Under the pieces are notes generated by a model. The model saw only the letters and a list, made by a program, of their open reading frames with translations, searched no databases and was not told where the DNA came from. Positions 1 through 9,141 of a DNA stretch of 40,366 bases are shown here, piece after piece. The DNA is from Anaerolinea thermophila. GTDB lineage: Bacteria; Chloroflexota; Anaerolineae; Anaerolineales; Villigracilaceae. Each line of letters opens with the position of its first letter. The first letter of the stretch is position 1. The stretch lies in assembly GCA_020721605.1 (NCBI GenBank), contig DYML01000007.1, positions 1-40,366 of the forward strand, read 5' to 3'. Made by a program: the position numbers and the translations under genes.

Positions 1-765
1 CTCACCCATCCACAAGGTGGATTAAAAAATATACCCGCCCAGGCGCGGCGCGTGGTTTTTCTCAACCAGGCAGATACCCCCACCCTGCAATCCATCGGCG
101 GGCGGATGGCGCGTGACCTGTTGAGCCACTTCGACTCGGCGGTGGTTGGCTCGCTTCAACAAGACAGCCTGCAAACATTTGAACCCAGTGCGGGAATACT
201 CCTCGCGGCAGGAGAATCCAGCCGATTTGGCGCACCCAAACAATTGTTAGACTGGAAAGGCAAGCCCTTTGTGCGGCAGGTGGCAGAAACCGCCCTGCGG
301 GCTGGGCTAGACCCAGTAATTGTGGTGACGGGCAGCCATGCCGCCGAGGTTGAATCTGCTTTGAGCGGGCTGCCGGTAAAAATAATTTACAACCCCAACT
401 ACCCGCAAGGGCAAAGCACATCCATTCACGCGGGGTTAACGGCGCTGGCAGGCAAGGCAGGGTCGGCAGTCTTTCTTTTGGCAGATCAGCCGCAAATTCC
501 TGCGGAGGTAATTCGGGCGCTGATTGAATCTCATGGGCAAGCCATGCACACCATTCTCGCGCCGCTGGTACTGGAAAACCGCCGCGCAAACCCCGTCCTC
601 TTTGACCGCAGCGCCTTCCCCGACCTGCTGAACTTAAAAGGTGACGTAGGCGGGCGCGAAATTTTTAGTAAATATGGGGTGCAATATCTGCCCTGGCACG
701 ACGAAATTTTATTGTTGGACGTAGACAAGCCGCAAGACTATCAAACGCTGAAGGATTTAGAATGA
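1..765 (+). CDS. YqeC (selenium-dependent hydroxylase accessory)-like C-terminus fused to MocA-like molybdenum cofactor nucleotidyltransferase; 5' truncated by window edge
   Basis: Frame +1 is open from base 1 (LTHPQGGLKNIPAQARRVVFLNQAD...), upstream of the listed ORF start at 52; then GILLAAGESSRFGAPKQLLDWKGKPFVRQV, FLLADQPQI, GDVGGREIF typical of MobA/MocA NTP transferases. Confidence 0.85.
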   Translation, partial: LTHPQGGLKNIPAQARRVVFLNQADTPTLQSIGGRMARDLLSHFDSAVVGSLQQDSLQTFEPSAGILLAAGESSRFGAPKQLLDWKGKPFVRQVAETALRAGLDPVIVVTGSHAAEVESALSGLPVKIIYNPNYPQGQSTSIHAGLTALAGKAGSAVFLLADQPQIPAEVIRALIESHGQAMHTILAPLVLENRRANPVLFDRSAFPDLLNLKGDVGGREIFSKYGVQYLPWHDEILLLDVDKPQDYQTLKDLE

Positions 766-1328
766 ATGTTTCTGCTGTAATTCTTGCGGCTGGAAAATCA
801 ACCCGCATGGGGCAGCAAAAAATGCTGCTGCCCTGGGGCGATACCACCGTACTCGGCAAGGTGATTAAAACCCTGCAAAACGCAGAGGTGAAAGACATTC
901 TCCTTGTCACCAATTCGAACATTGCGCCGCACATTGCAAATTACAACATACGGGTTACGCTCAACAACGAGGGCGAAATGCTCGAATCAATTCAGATCGG
1001 TTTGCGCGAACAAGAACCATCCACCACGGCAGCGCTCATTTGTCTTGGTGACCAGCCCCAAGTAGAGGAAGAAAACGTGCGCAAGGTGTTGGCTGGCTTC
1101 CATCAAAATCAATATCAAATTGTCGTACCCAGTTATCAAATGCGGCGCGGGCATCCCTGGTTAATTGCCAAAAAATTTTGGGATGAAATTTTGCAGTTAC
1201 GCGCGCCCCAATCCATGCGGAATTTTCTAAACACGCATCAAAGTGAAATATTTTATGTAAATTGCCATTCGGAGAAAATCTTACAAGACCTCGACAACCC
1301 TGCCGATTACTTGAAATACAAACCATGA
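762..1328 (+). CDS. MocA-like molybdenum cofactor cytidylyl/guanylyltransferase family protein
   Basis: AVILAAGKSTRMGQQKMLLPWGDTTVL, ALICLGDQPQV, VPSYQMRRGHPWLI; overlaps the upstream stop (ATGA). Confidence 0.85.
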   Translation: MNVSAVILAAGKSTRMGQQKMLLPWGDTTVLGKVIKTLQNAEVKDILLVTNSNIAPHIANYNIRVTLNNEGEMLESIQIGLREQEPSTTAALICLGDQPQVEEENVRKVLAGFHQNQYQIVVPSYQMRRGHPWLIAKKFWDEILQLRAPQSMRNFLNTHQSEIFYVNCHSEKILQDLDNPADYLKYKP

Positions 1329-1357
1329 CGTGCTATTGTAAAGAAAAGGAGGCAGAC

Positions 1358-1645
1358 ATGTCTAACATAACCTTAATTGCCGAAGACATTCTCAATGCCA
1401 TGCACGCCACTGAAGATGCCTATCACGCCACACAATCGCTGCGCGAAAAAACCGATACTGCCGCATTTGATATGTTCCGCGCCAAAATGGTTGCACTACA
1501 AGACCGCCTGAGCAAGATCAAAATGGTGCTGGACAATGAAGAAGCGTTTGTGATAGATGAAATAGCGGACGCGCTCAGTATGGCAAACACCGGTCACCGC
1601 GCCGAGTACCGCAAAACACCGCGCATGAATGAAAAGATAGATTGA
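1358..1645 (+). CDS. hypothetical protein (~95 aa)
   Basis: ATG at 1358 preceded by AAAGGAGG; helical, charged protein; listed ORF starts upstream at 1262 but overlaps the previous CDS. Confidence 0.6.
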   Translation: MSNITLIAEDILNAMHATEDAYHATQSLREKTDTAAFDMFRAKMVALQDRLSKIKMVLDNEEAFVIDEIADALSMANTGHRAEYRKTPRMNEKID

Positions 1646-1697
1646 CAACCAAACTCACAAAAGATAAACTCGCCCCATTCAAAATTGGAGCGAGCTG

Positions 1698-2618
1698 ATG
1701 AAATATTTTATAATTGTGAATCCCACCTCAGGACATGGATTTGGTGAAAAATCCATTCCGAAAATCGAATCCAGCTTGCGCAAAAGCGGGCTGGATTTTA
1801 CATTGGCGCGTACCGAGCGTGTTTGGCACGCCGCAACCCTGGCAGAAAGCGCAGCGCGGGACGGCTACGATGTCATCGTCTGCGCCAGCGGTGATGGCAC
1901 AGTAAACGAAGCGATTAATGGAATTATGCTAGCCCAAAAAGCGGGGTTTCATGGCGCTGCATTTGGCGTATTAAGCATTGGCACAGGCAACGACTTTGCT
2001 GGCGGAACGGGCATTCCAGGCAATTTGGAAGACGGATTAAAAGCCCTGAAAGAAAACAAACGCAAGAAGATTGACCTGGGCTTCGTAACGGGCGGGGACT
2101 ACCCCCAAGGCAGATATTTTGGAAACGGCATTGGAGTTGGCTTTGACGCAGCAGTGGGCAACGAAGCCATTAAAGTGCGTTGGGCGCGCGGCATAACCGC
2201 ATACTTAATTGGCGTAATTAAAACAGTCTTTCTATATTACCAGCCGCCGCATGTGGAAATTTTGTTGGACGACAAGGAAACCATCAACCAAGTTTCGCTG
2301 ATGATCTCGGTGATGAACGGAAAGCGCATGGGCGGCGGCTTTAAAATGACCCCAGAAAGCAAACCCGACGACGGGCTTTTTGACCTGTGCATTGCAGAAA
2401 CAGCCTCCAAAGCGCGTATCTTTGGGCTCATTCCCCACTTTTTGCGCGGAACACAGGCAACCCAGCCCGAAGTAAAAATGCGCCGCGCCAAAAAAGTTTC
2501 CATCCGCTCGTTGGATAAACCCTTTCCCGCCCATGCAGACGGGGAATTTATCTGCCTGGATGGCAAATCCCTCACTTTGGAGATATTGCCGCGCACACTG
2601 GAAATTATCTGCGCTTAG
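1698..2618 (+). CDS. diacylglycerol/lipid kinase family protein (DagK/YegS-like)
   Basis: IIVNPTSGHGFGEKSIP, ICASGDGTVNEAINGI, GVLSIGTGNDFAGGTGIP, HADGEFI; GGAGCGAG upstream of ATG. Confidence 0.9.
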   Translation: MKYFIIVNPTSGHGFGEKSIPKIESSLRKSGLDFTLARTERVWHAATLAESAARDGYDVIVCASGDGTVNEAINGIMLAQKAGFHGAAFGVLSIGTGNDFAGGTGIPGNLEDGLKALKENKRKKIDLGFVTGGDYPQGRYFGNGIGVGFDAAVGNEAIKVRWARGITAYLIGVIKTVFLYYQPPHVEILLDDKETINQVSLMISVMNGKRMGGGFKMTPESKPDDGLFDLCIAETASKARIFGLIPHFLRGTQATQPEVKMRRAKKVSIRSLDKPFPAHADGEFICLDGKSLTLEILPRTLEIICA

Positions 2619-2712
2619 ACCTGTGCTGGCATGATCCTATTCAAAAAAGGGGAGATAAAACCTTTTACCGCTTGGGTTTCCCCACAATCGAAAATGATAA
2701 AAATGGAAAAAC

Positions 2713-3387
2713 ATGAACTGGCTGATTAACTTTATTATTCGAGTCTACACACGCATTACCTGCAAAATAGACGCCCCCAACCTGCAAACTACGCCAATGC
2801 AGGGCCCGTTAATTATTATCACCAATCACACCGGGCAAATTGAAGTACCCATGCTATACGCCCATCTCCAACCGCGTAAATTAAGCGGCTGGGCAAAAAG
2901 TGAAACATGGAATAACAAATTTCTAAACTGGGTTTTCGGCGTGTGGGGCATTATCCCTGTGCGGCGCGGTGAAGCGGATCTGCGCGCGCTACGGGCTGCC
3001 TTGCGCGCGCTCGAACAAGGATACATCTTTGGCATTGCCCCCGAAGGCACACGAAATCACAACGGAATATTAAGACGCGCCCTGCCTGGCGCAGTTACAC
3101 TTGCCCTGCACACAAGCGCACCCGTTCTGCCCATTGCGCACTGGGGCGGCGAGAATTTTATGCAGAATTTCAAGCATTTTAAACGCACAGCGTTTCACAT
3201 TCGCGTGGGCGAGCCGTTTAAGGTACAGGTTGAAGGAGTAAAGGTAACAGCGGAAATTCGGCAGCAGATTGTGGATGAGATGATGTACAAAGTGGCAAAA
3301 CTACTCCCTGAGCAATATCGGGGAGACTATTCAGACCTGAGCCTGGCAACAGAAAAATTTTTGGTGGAATGTGAACTGAATAAATAG
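2713..3387 (+). CDS. 1-acyl-sn-glycerol-3-phosphate acyltransferase (PlsC-like)
   Basis: NHTGQIEVPM (HX4-type motif), GIAPEGTRNHNG. Confidence 0.8.
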   Translation: MNWLINFIIRVYTRITCKIDAPNLQTTPMQGPLIIITNHTGQIEVPMLYAHLQPRKLSGWAKSETWNNKFLNWVFGVWGIIPVRRGEADLRALRAALRALEQGYIFGIAPEGTRNHNGILRRALPGAVTLALHTSAPVLPIAHWGGENFMQNFKHFKRTAFHIRVGEPFKVQVEGVKVTAEIRQQIVDEMMYKVAKLLPEQYRGDYSDLSLATEKFLVECELNK

Positions 3388-3392
3388 GGCAA

Positions 3393-3821
3393 TTACAACT
3401 TCATTTGATAGGCGTTTGTATCCCGCTTTTTGAAGCCCATTCGCAAGTACAAGCGATTTGCCGCCAGGCGCAAGGGGTTGGAAGTGAGCGAAATATTCTT
3501 TGCGCCCTTCTCTCTGGCTGTTTCAATGGCGCACTTCATTAAGGCTTCGCCAATGCCCAATCCGCGAGCGGCGGTATCTACGATAACATCTTCAATAATG
3601 GAACGAACGCCGGTGGGGACGCGGTACACGCAAAGACTTAAAGCGCCGACAATTTTACCTGAGTCATCACGGGCTACCATCAGCGTGGAGGATGTCTCGC
3701 GGACGAGATCAGCCAGGTCGGCTAGAGAAGGCGGCGGGTTATTCTGGGTCAGTTGCGGAATCAAGCGCTGAAAAGCGCTGTGCAGTTCCTCGTCTGCCTG
3801 AGTCACAAGATCAACTTGCAT
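3393..3821 (-). CDS. GNAT family N-acetyltransferase
   Basis: IEDVIVDTAARGLGIGEALMKCAIETAREKGAKNISLTSNPLRLAANRLYLRMGF. Confidence 0.9.
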   Translation of the reverse strand: MQVDLVTQADEELHSAFQRLIPQLTQNNPPPSLADLADLVRETSSTLMVARDDSGKIVGALSLCVYRVPTGVRSIIEDVIVDTAARGLGIGEALMKCAIETAREKGAKNISLTSNPLRLAANRLYLRMGFKKRDTNAYQMKL

Positions 3822-4539
3822 GGTTTTTTCGCTTGGGGATTAAACTCAATACCAGGTAATACGCCACATAAGCCAGTGATACCCAGACGATCCAACCGGG
3901 TGTGTGGGGATAGAGCATTAAGCCCCAAATACCAATGACTGCATAAAGATAGGTTAAGCCGAGCGTGAGGCGCCGCAGATAATTATTGCGGCTGGGGTAA
4001 ATATATTTAACAGGAACAAAAACCAACACGTTAAAGAGCATAAGAAAGCCAAAGTTCACCCAGGGCGGCAGGTTCATCAGCAGCATATAAAGCGCGGCAA
4101 CATTCCAATAAGATGGAAAACCTTTGAAATGATGGTCGTCAGTTTTTGCATCGCTCTGTGTAAATTGATAAGCAGAAGTCAGCAAGATGGTGAAGGCGGT
4201 AAACAATTTAACGGTGTCTGGCAGAAAGTCGGCTTTGATGAGGAAGAGGACTGGCACAAGGACATAGTTGAGGTAGTCTAAAATATTATCGAGCAGTGCG
4301 CCATCTACCCCGGTGGCGTATTTTTTCACATCTGCCCAGCGCGCCAACATACCATCGAAACCGTCCACCAGCATGGCGATGATCATGTAGAGAATCATCA
4401 ACTTGTACTTTCCGTCAAAAATAGCAAGAATGCCGAGCAGCCCCCAAATTGCGCCAGTGGCGGTGAAGAGATGCACACCGTAAGCGGCAATTGAGCGCAG
4501 GAGATTTGTTTTTTCTTTGAAGATGTCTGAAGCATTCAT
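3811..4539 (-). CDS. CDP-alcohol phosphatidyltransferase, phosphatidylcholine synthase (Pcs)-like
   Basis: DGFDGMLARWADVKKYATGVDGALLDNILDYLNYVLVP (CDP-alcohol motif DGxxAR...GxxxD), QFTQSDAKTDDHHFKGFPSYWN typical of Pcs; multiple TM segments. Confidence 0.8.
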   Translation of the reverse strand: MNASDIFKEKTNLLRSIAAYGVHLFTATGAIWGLLGILAIFDGKYKLMILYMIIAMLVDGFDGMLARWADVKKYATGVDGALLDNILDYLNYVLVPVLFLIKADFLPDTVKLFTAFTILLTSAYQFTQSDAKTDDHHFKGFPSYWNVAALYMLLMNLPPWVNFGFLMLFNVLVFVPVKYIYPSRNNYLRRLTLGLTYLYAVIGIWGLMLYPHTPGWIVWVSLAYVAYYLVLSLIPKRKNHAS

Positions 4540-4701
4540 GGCGATGTCCTTATCAGTTGGAGTTTCTCCTTATTTTAATCGCATTGTGAGATTTTTCCCG
4601 ACATAAAAGACCTGGCGAGTTTTACAAATCTCCGAGGTTTTAGAGAACCCATGCCGCCAAGCGCCCGAAAAAATCAACCGCACCCCGACGCCCCAGCCTG
4701 C

Positions 4702-4731
4702 TTGACAATGGCAATCGCGCAGTTATATACT
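4702..4731 (+). promoter_or_regulatory. putative sigma70-type promoter upstream of the SPFH gene
   Basis: TTGACA (4702-4707), 18-nt spacer, TATACT (4726-4731), ~75 bp upstream of ATG 4805. Confidence 0.55.
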
Positions 4732-4804
4732 GATATTAACAATTGTTGTAGTTATATTGGGTCTCTTCCTAATTTCATCGGCAATATACATATCGGGATA
4801 AAAA

Positions 4805-6259
4805 ATGAGCAATGCTTGGCAGACTTTCCTCCTTATCTCACCTTGGTTTTTATATTTGCTTTTAATCATAGGCTTGGCGTGGATTTATCTGGCAACCTCT
4901 GCAAACAGTGGCTTTAGGGGAGTGATAACCTACCTGACACATTTGCTTATTTTTGTTGTAGGGTGGGGTTTGGGAAAATGGCTGGGAATTTTACTAATTT
5001 CATTTCCTATATTAATTTACTATTACTATATGCTATTCCATCTTTCCATGGTGGTAGTCCCAATCTCTGACCCCGATATTTTTAGCGATTGGTGGCTACG
5101 TTTTTTAATCTTCGTTCGTTACCAATGGGGCGTTCAATATCCGCATTGGATGACAGCAGAAACAACAGGCGGAAAAATTGAAAAACGGATTAAAGGCGAT
5201 CAGTTTTCTTTTTTTACCCCTGGGTTGATCTCCGCACGTTCACATCAAGTAATAGGAATCACTACCGGCATGACGTTTTCTCGCGTGCCAAACCCAGGCA
5301 CGATCTTCACCAAGCGCTATGAAAGCCCCCTGGCAGTTGTGGATTTAAGAACCCAAATACGGTCTGCCTGGATTGAAGTAGTATCCAGCGATGGCATACC
5401 ATTTTGGGCATTATTATTTACTGCCTTCCGAGTAGACCAAGAAAATTGGAGCCGAGAACTGTATCACAAGTTGCGCAGACAAAACCCCCTATTTGAAAAC
5501 GCGCACAAGCCAGACTATCAACAAGGCGCCTATCCCTTTTCCAAACCGAGGCTTCAGGCTTTATTCAGCACCATCGGAGTCAGTTCACCTGAGAACATAA
5601 ATGAAGCGCCGCGAACCCTCTCATGGGATGAGCGGGCGTTTAATCAAATTGAAAAGACCGCACGCGAAGCGCTTTCGCAGCGCAAAATTAATGAATTATG
5701 GCAGCCCCAGAACGATAATGATGGCGCCAGCGCAATGGATGAAATTGCCATTGAAATTAAAGAAAACTGCACCGATGACCTTCGGCGGCGCGGAATTTTG
5801 GTATACGCTTCCAGAATTGTGGATGTTGAATTCCACAAAAATGGAGAGCCACACCACGAGGAACAGGAAAAAAATGGAGACGCTGAAATCAACTCACCGC
5901 AAAATACAGAACAAGCGGGAGAAGAAGACCCAATTGCACAAAAGCAAATCACAGCCTGGAGCATTGACTGGCAGCGCGAGGCAACCAAAACCCGCGCAGA
6001 AGGCAAGGCACATGCCGACTTTCTAACGCAAGAAGCACATGCCTATGCATACACCACCCTGCTAACCGCTTTTGCCGAAGGCATGGAAGAAGCCCGCCTG
6101 CTCGACCCTCAACTTCCCCGCTATGTCATCGCCGTCAGATTTGTCGGCGCCCTCGAAAAAATAATCGGGCAACAATCAGATACTCAAGCCATAAGTGAAG
6201 CGCGCGCTTCACTTGATCAAATAAAAAAAATGATACCCTGGGGTATGGATGGAGGCTAG
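4805..6259 (+). CDS. membrane protein with SPFH/band-7-like domain
   Basis: N-terminal hydrophobic segments; then TIFTKRYESPLAVVDLRTQIRSAWIEVVSSDGIPFWALLFTAFRVD resembling the SPFH core; charged/helical C-terminus. Confidence 0.55.
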   Translation: MSNAWQTFLLISPWFLYLLLIIGLAWIYLATSANSGFRGVITYLTHLLIFVVGWGLGKWLGILLISFPILIYYYYMLFHLSMVVVPISDPDIFSDWWLRFLIFVRYQWGVQYPHWMTAETTGGKIEKRIKGDQFSFFTPGLISARSHQVIGITTGMTFSRVPNPGTIFTKRYESPLAVVDLRTQIRSAWIEVVSSDGIPFWALLFTAFRVDQENWSRELYHKLRRQNPLFENAHKPDYQQGAYPFSKPRLQALFSTIGVSSPENINEAPRTLSWDERAFNQIEKTAREALSQRKINELWQPQNDNDGASAMDEIAIEIKENCTDDLRRRGILVYASRIVDVEFHKNGEPHHEEQEKNGDAEINSPQNTEQAGEEDPIAQKQITAWSIDWQREATKTRAEGKAHADFLTQEAHAYAYTTLLTAFAEGMEEARLLDPQLPRYVIAVRFVGALEKIIGQQSDTQAISEARASLDQIKKMIPWGMDGG

Positions 6260-6264
6260 CCAAC

Positions 6265-7590
6265 ATGTCTTTTGAACGCGGTAACGAATCTGTCAGCACC
6301 TGGCTGCGTTTCTATTTTGCCATTCGCTCCCTAAACCGCAGTTTTCGTCAAATTCTGCTTGTGAGCATTCCTTTAATAGCCATTGCCATGTGGGTTTCTT
6401 TTGTCTTCCTACTCTTTTTCCATCTTGACGGACATGCGCCCGAATTTACAGAAAAGCCGTCATTTTTTTCCTACCTGATCTTTACGCTGCGCTTTGCCCT
6501 GCCTGCAATACTATCAATTTTAATTGGCGTTTATTTTTTGTTAAACAGGGCGCATGAATATATTTTCACTCTCTACCAGCCTTTGCCTGAAACCAAATTA
6601 GAAATAAAGCAACGCATCTGGCATCGGCTTTGGGGCTGGCATGGACTTCTTCTATTTCAAAACTATATGGTTGTGAACAGCACCAACCTCGAACCGAGCA
6701 ATCATTGGAGCCTGTGGCTTGGCGGTCCTGCTTTTTTAATTATTTATGATGGATTCGCCGTTTACCTGGAACGCGGCAATCGCTTCTCGCGCATCGTTGG
6801 CGCCTTTCCCATTACCTATCTTGATGCGCGCGAAACGATAAAAGGAATCGTTGATCTGCGCCCTCACACACGCTGCGGCAAAGTGACAGCGTGGAGCAAA
6901 GACGGCATTCGCATTGAATTTAAAATATGTGTTGAATTTCAAATTGAACCTGGGCTGCCAACCCACAATGCAAATGAAAAACTACTCTACCCTTTCAACC
7001 CGCTCGCTGTGCGAAAAGCAGTTGAATACACGGCTGTCGGCGCGCACGATGGAAAATTGCAAGAAGTAGACTGGTGTGAAGGCGCCATGGGCAGAGTTAA
7101 AGGAATTATTGGACGGCACGTTTGCAGCCGCCGTATTGATGAATTATTCTTAAAAAACGGAGGCGGAGGACAAATGCTTTCGCCCACTGTAACTACAGAA
7201 TTAATGGAAAAAATAAACGCGCGTCTTGTCAAAGATGCGGGCACACGAATGCTCAGTTTACAAATTACAGATATTACCATCCCCCTCGGCGTGCGCCGTC
7301 AGCGGCTGGATGTGTGGGAGGCTGAAAAAGATAGTTTGATTACCCGTGTTCGGGGCGAATCACAGGCGTATGAAATACGCACAAATGAAGCCGCAGTGGC
7401 AAAAGGTCAGCGTGATCTCATTGTGGCAATTGCAAAAAATTTAAAGAGAATAGACCCATCCCACTTTCCCGAACCTTTGCTTTTATCTGTATCGGGCATT
7501 TTAGATCAAGGATTAAGAGACCCATTGGTTCAAACCTATATGGCAAAGGGAACCTTAGATTCTTTGAAAAAAATTCAAGATCTACTCTAA
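6265..7590 (+). CDS. membrane protein with SPFH/band-7-like domain (paralogue of upstream gene)
   Basis: Two or more TM helices, then LIIYDGFAVYLERGNRFSRIVGAFPITYLDARETIKGIVDLRPHTRCGKVTAWSKDGIRIEFKICVEFQI and an EAEKDSLITRVRGESQAYEIRTNEAA helical region typical of SPFH proteins. Confidence 0.65.
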   Translation: MSFERGNESVSTWLRFYFAIRSLNRSFRQILLVSIPLIAIAMWVSFVFLLFFHLDGHAPEFTEKPSFFSYLIFTLRFALPAILSILIGVYFLLNRAHEYIFTLYQPLPETKLEIKQRIWHRLWGWHGLLLFQNYMVVNSTNLEPSNHWSLWLGGPAFLIIYDGFAVYLERGNRFSRIVGAFPITYLDARETIKGIVDLRPHTRCGKVTAWSKDGIRIEFKICVEFQIEPGLPTHNANEKLLYPFNPLAVRKAVEYTAVGAHDGKLQEVDWCEGAMGRVKGIIGRHVCSRRIDELFLKNGGGGQMLSPTVTTELMEKINARLVKDAGTRMLSLQITDITIPLGVRRQRLDVWEAEKDSLITRVRGESQAYEIRTNEAAVAKGQRDLIVAIAKNLKRIDPSHFPEPLLLSVSGILDQGLRDPLVQTYMAKGTLDSLKKIQDLL

Positions 7591-7608
7591 CCTGTTTTCT
7601 ACGAGGAT

Positions 7609-8616
7609 ATGATGAACAATGAAATTACCGAGATATTGCAAGAGTATCTCCTCATTGAAGAAGATTCCTTAAAACATATTTTGCTGGATATATTGGATCT
7701 GTGCAAAAGCGAAAGGGGCGCCAGCGACGCCATTGTTCAACTTGAATCCACCCTGGAAGATTACTCTTCCGGTCTCGAATTTCTTGACCGCGTTCCCCTT
7801 TATTACATATTTTTATCGTATGCACAATATAAATGGGGCGAATTCCCCAACTCTATAAATTCGGCTTCCAACGCGCTTCAAGGCTTTAAACAAAAAAACA
7901 ACATTAGAAACAGCGTCATTGCCCTGTGGATGCGCGCACTACTCCACCAGGAAAGCGGTCATATTGACGCGGCGAGAGACGACACCGCCAGTGGAATTAA
8001 TTTGGCTGAGAGAGAATTGGAAGACAGCAAACGCACCAGTCATTATAAAGAATTAGAAGACTCCAAAATTATTTATTCACGAATGCTCGCTCTTCGTCAA
8101 TGCCTAAATTCCGGTTTTTCAAAATCATCGTACGCTCCCCAGCCGCAATTTTCATTCCTGTCTTTTCCAATTTACACACTTCACATCACACCCGAAGGAA
8201 AAATTGCATATGAAAACGCTCCCCAGGGTGAAGTAATTGTTCAAACTTTAACCATCAAAGGTTTGCCGCACACAATCCATAGCCTCAGCAATTGGTCCGA
8301 AGTAATTATGCGCCCGGCTGCCTATCGTTGGCTCCAAATTCAAGGGGACGGAATGGACAACGCCAGACCCATCCCCATTTTAGACGGAGATTGTGTCCTC
8401 GTAATAGACATCCCGCGCGGAGATTACAAACCGCACTACGGAGAAATTGTCATTGCCGCCAGACATACCACAGACAATAAAGAAGAACCCGCGCTGCTCA
8501 AACGCTTTAACCGTGAAGGGCTATGCTCTGAAAGCAAAGAAAACCACCCGATCATTGCGCTGCAAGATGTATCCCTTTATGGCTTGGTAATTGCAGTTGC
8601 AAAACAGGTTAAATAA
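7609..8616 (+). CDS. helical/TPR-like N-terminus with S24/LexA-like C-terminal domain
   Basis: C-terminal LQIQGDGMDNARPIPILDGDCVLVIDIPRGDYKPHYGEIVIA...ALLKRF resembles S24 (GDSM...DGDxVLV...GxIVxA...KR); N-terminus helical repeat-like. Confidence 0.6.
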   Translation: MMNNEITEILQEYLLIEEDSLKHILLDILDLCKSERGASDAIVQLESTLEDYSSGLEFLDRVPLYYIFLSYAQYKWGEFPNSINSASNALQGFKQKNNIRNSVIALWMRALLHQESGHIDAARDDTASGINLAERELEDSKRTSHYKELEDSKIIYSRMLALRQCLNSGFSKSSYAPQPQFSFLSFPIYTLHITPEGKIAYENAPQGEVIVQTLTIKGLPHTIHSLSNWSEVIMRPAAYRWLQIQGDGMDNARPIPILDGDCVLVIDIPRGDYKPHYGEIVIAARHTTDNKEEPALLKRFNREGLCSESKENHPIIALQDVSLYGLVIAVAKQVK

Positions 8617-8662
8617 ATTTTATAGCGCGGCTTATTGGTGAAAAACTCAAATCACCACAAGA

Positions 8663-8710
8663 CAACACATCAAAAATGAACTGAAACGCCAGTTCATCTT
8701 TGATGTGTTG
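8663..8710. repeat. 21-bp near-perfect inverted repeat (hairpin) with 6-nt loop
   Basis: CAACACATCAAAAATGAACTG-AAACGC-CAGTTCATCTTTGATGTGTTG, one mismatch; no clear following T-run. Confidence 0.85.
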
Positions 8711-8969
8711 AATATGATGCCATCGCCTCCTTTTGATCTTGAAAATTTGACTTTTTTCATACCATCGACTCAGGCGGAACTGCATTGTGTACCGCAACCC
8801 TGACTCGTTAGGCTCAACCTATTTGCGATGCTTTTTACTGCTGGTCTCAACTAACTACAGTGTACAGGGTTTCGGTCAGCCAAATCAGACGCCTTGCTTG
8901 GATATTTCTGGCGCACAAATATCTTGTATCTTACACAAATCTAACCAGTAAAAAAATAAATGGAAAATT

Positions 8970-8997
8970 TTGTGATTGTGTTGAACTGCTATATAAT
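8970..8997 (+). promoter_or_regulatory. putative sigma70-type promoter upstream of leader ORF and membrane NTPase
   Basis: TTGTGA (8970-8975), 16-nt spacer, TATAAT (8992-8997). Confidence 0.45.
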
Positions 8998-9084
8998 AAA
9001 TTAAGAGTTGGAATAACAGCGCATTAAAATTCGCCGCCCAACCACAGGCTCATGTCATTAATCCCCATCAGGGAGATGTGAATT

Positions 9085-9141
9085 ATGCCGACTAAAAATC
9101 AAATAAAAATGTTTGAAAACATCATTTCAAAGGGGGCGTGA
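9085..9141 (+). CDS. possible 18-aa leader peptide MPTKNQIKMFENIISKGA, overlapping the start of the NTPase gene
   Basis: ATG at 9085 with GGGAG upstream; TGA at 9139-9141 overlaps ATG at 9141 of the next gene (TGATG/ATGA-type coupling). Confidence 0.35.
   Translation: MPTKNQIKMFENIISKGA

Noticed and set aside
62-589. Long minus-strand ORF opposite the YqeC-MocA fusion
   Set aside because: Antisense to a well-supported CDS and its protein has no recognisable motifs
4651-4917. 88-aa + strand ORF before the first SPFH gene
   Set aside because: Spans the putative promoter and overlaps the SPFH CDS in another frame; no motif
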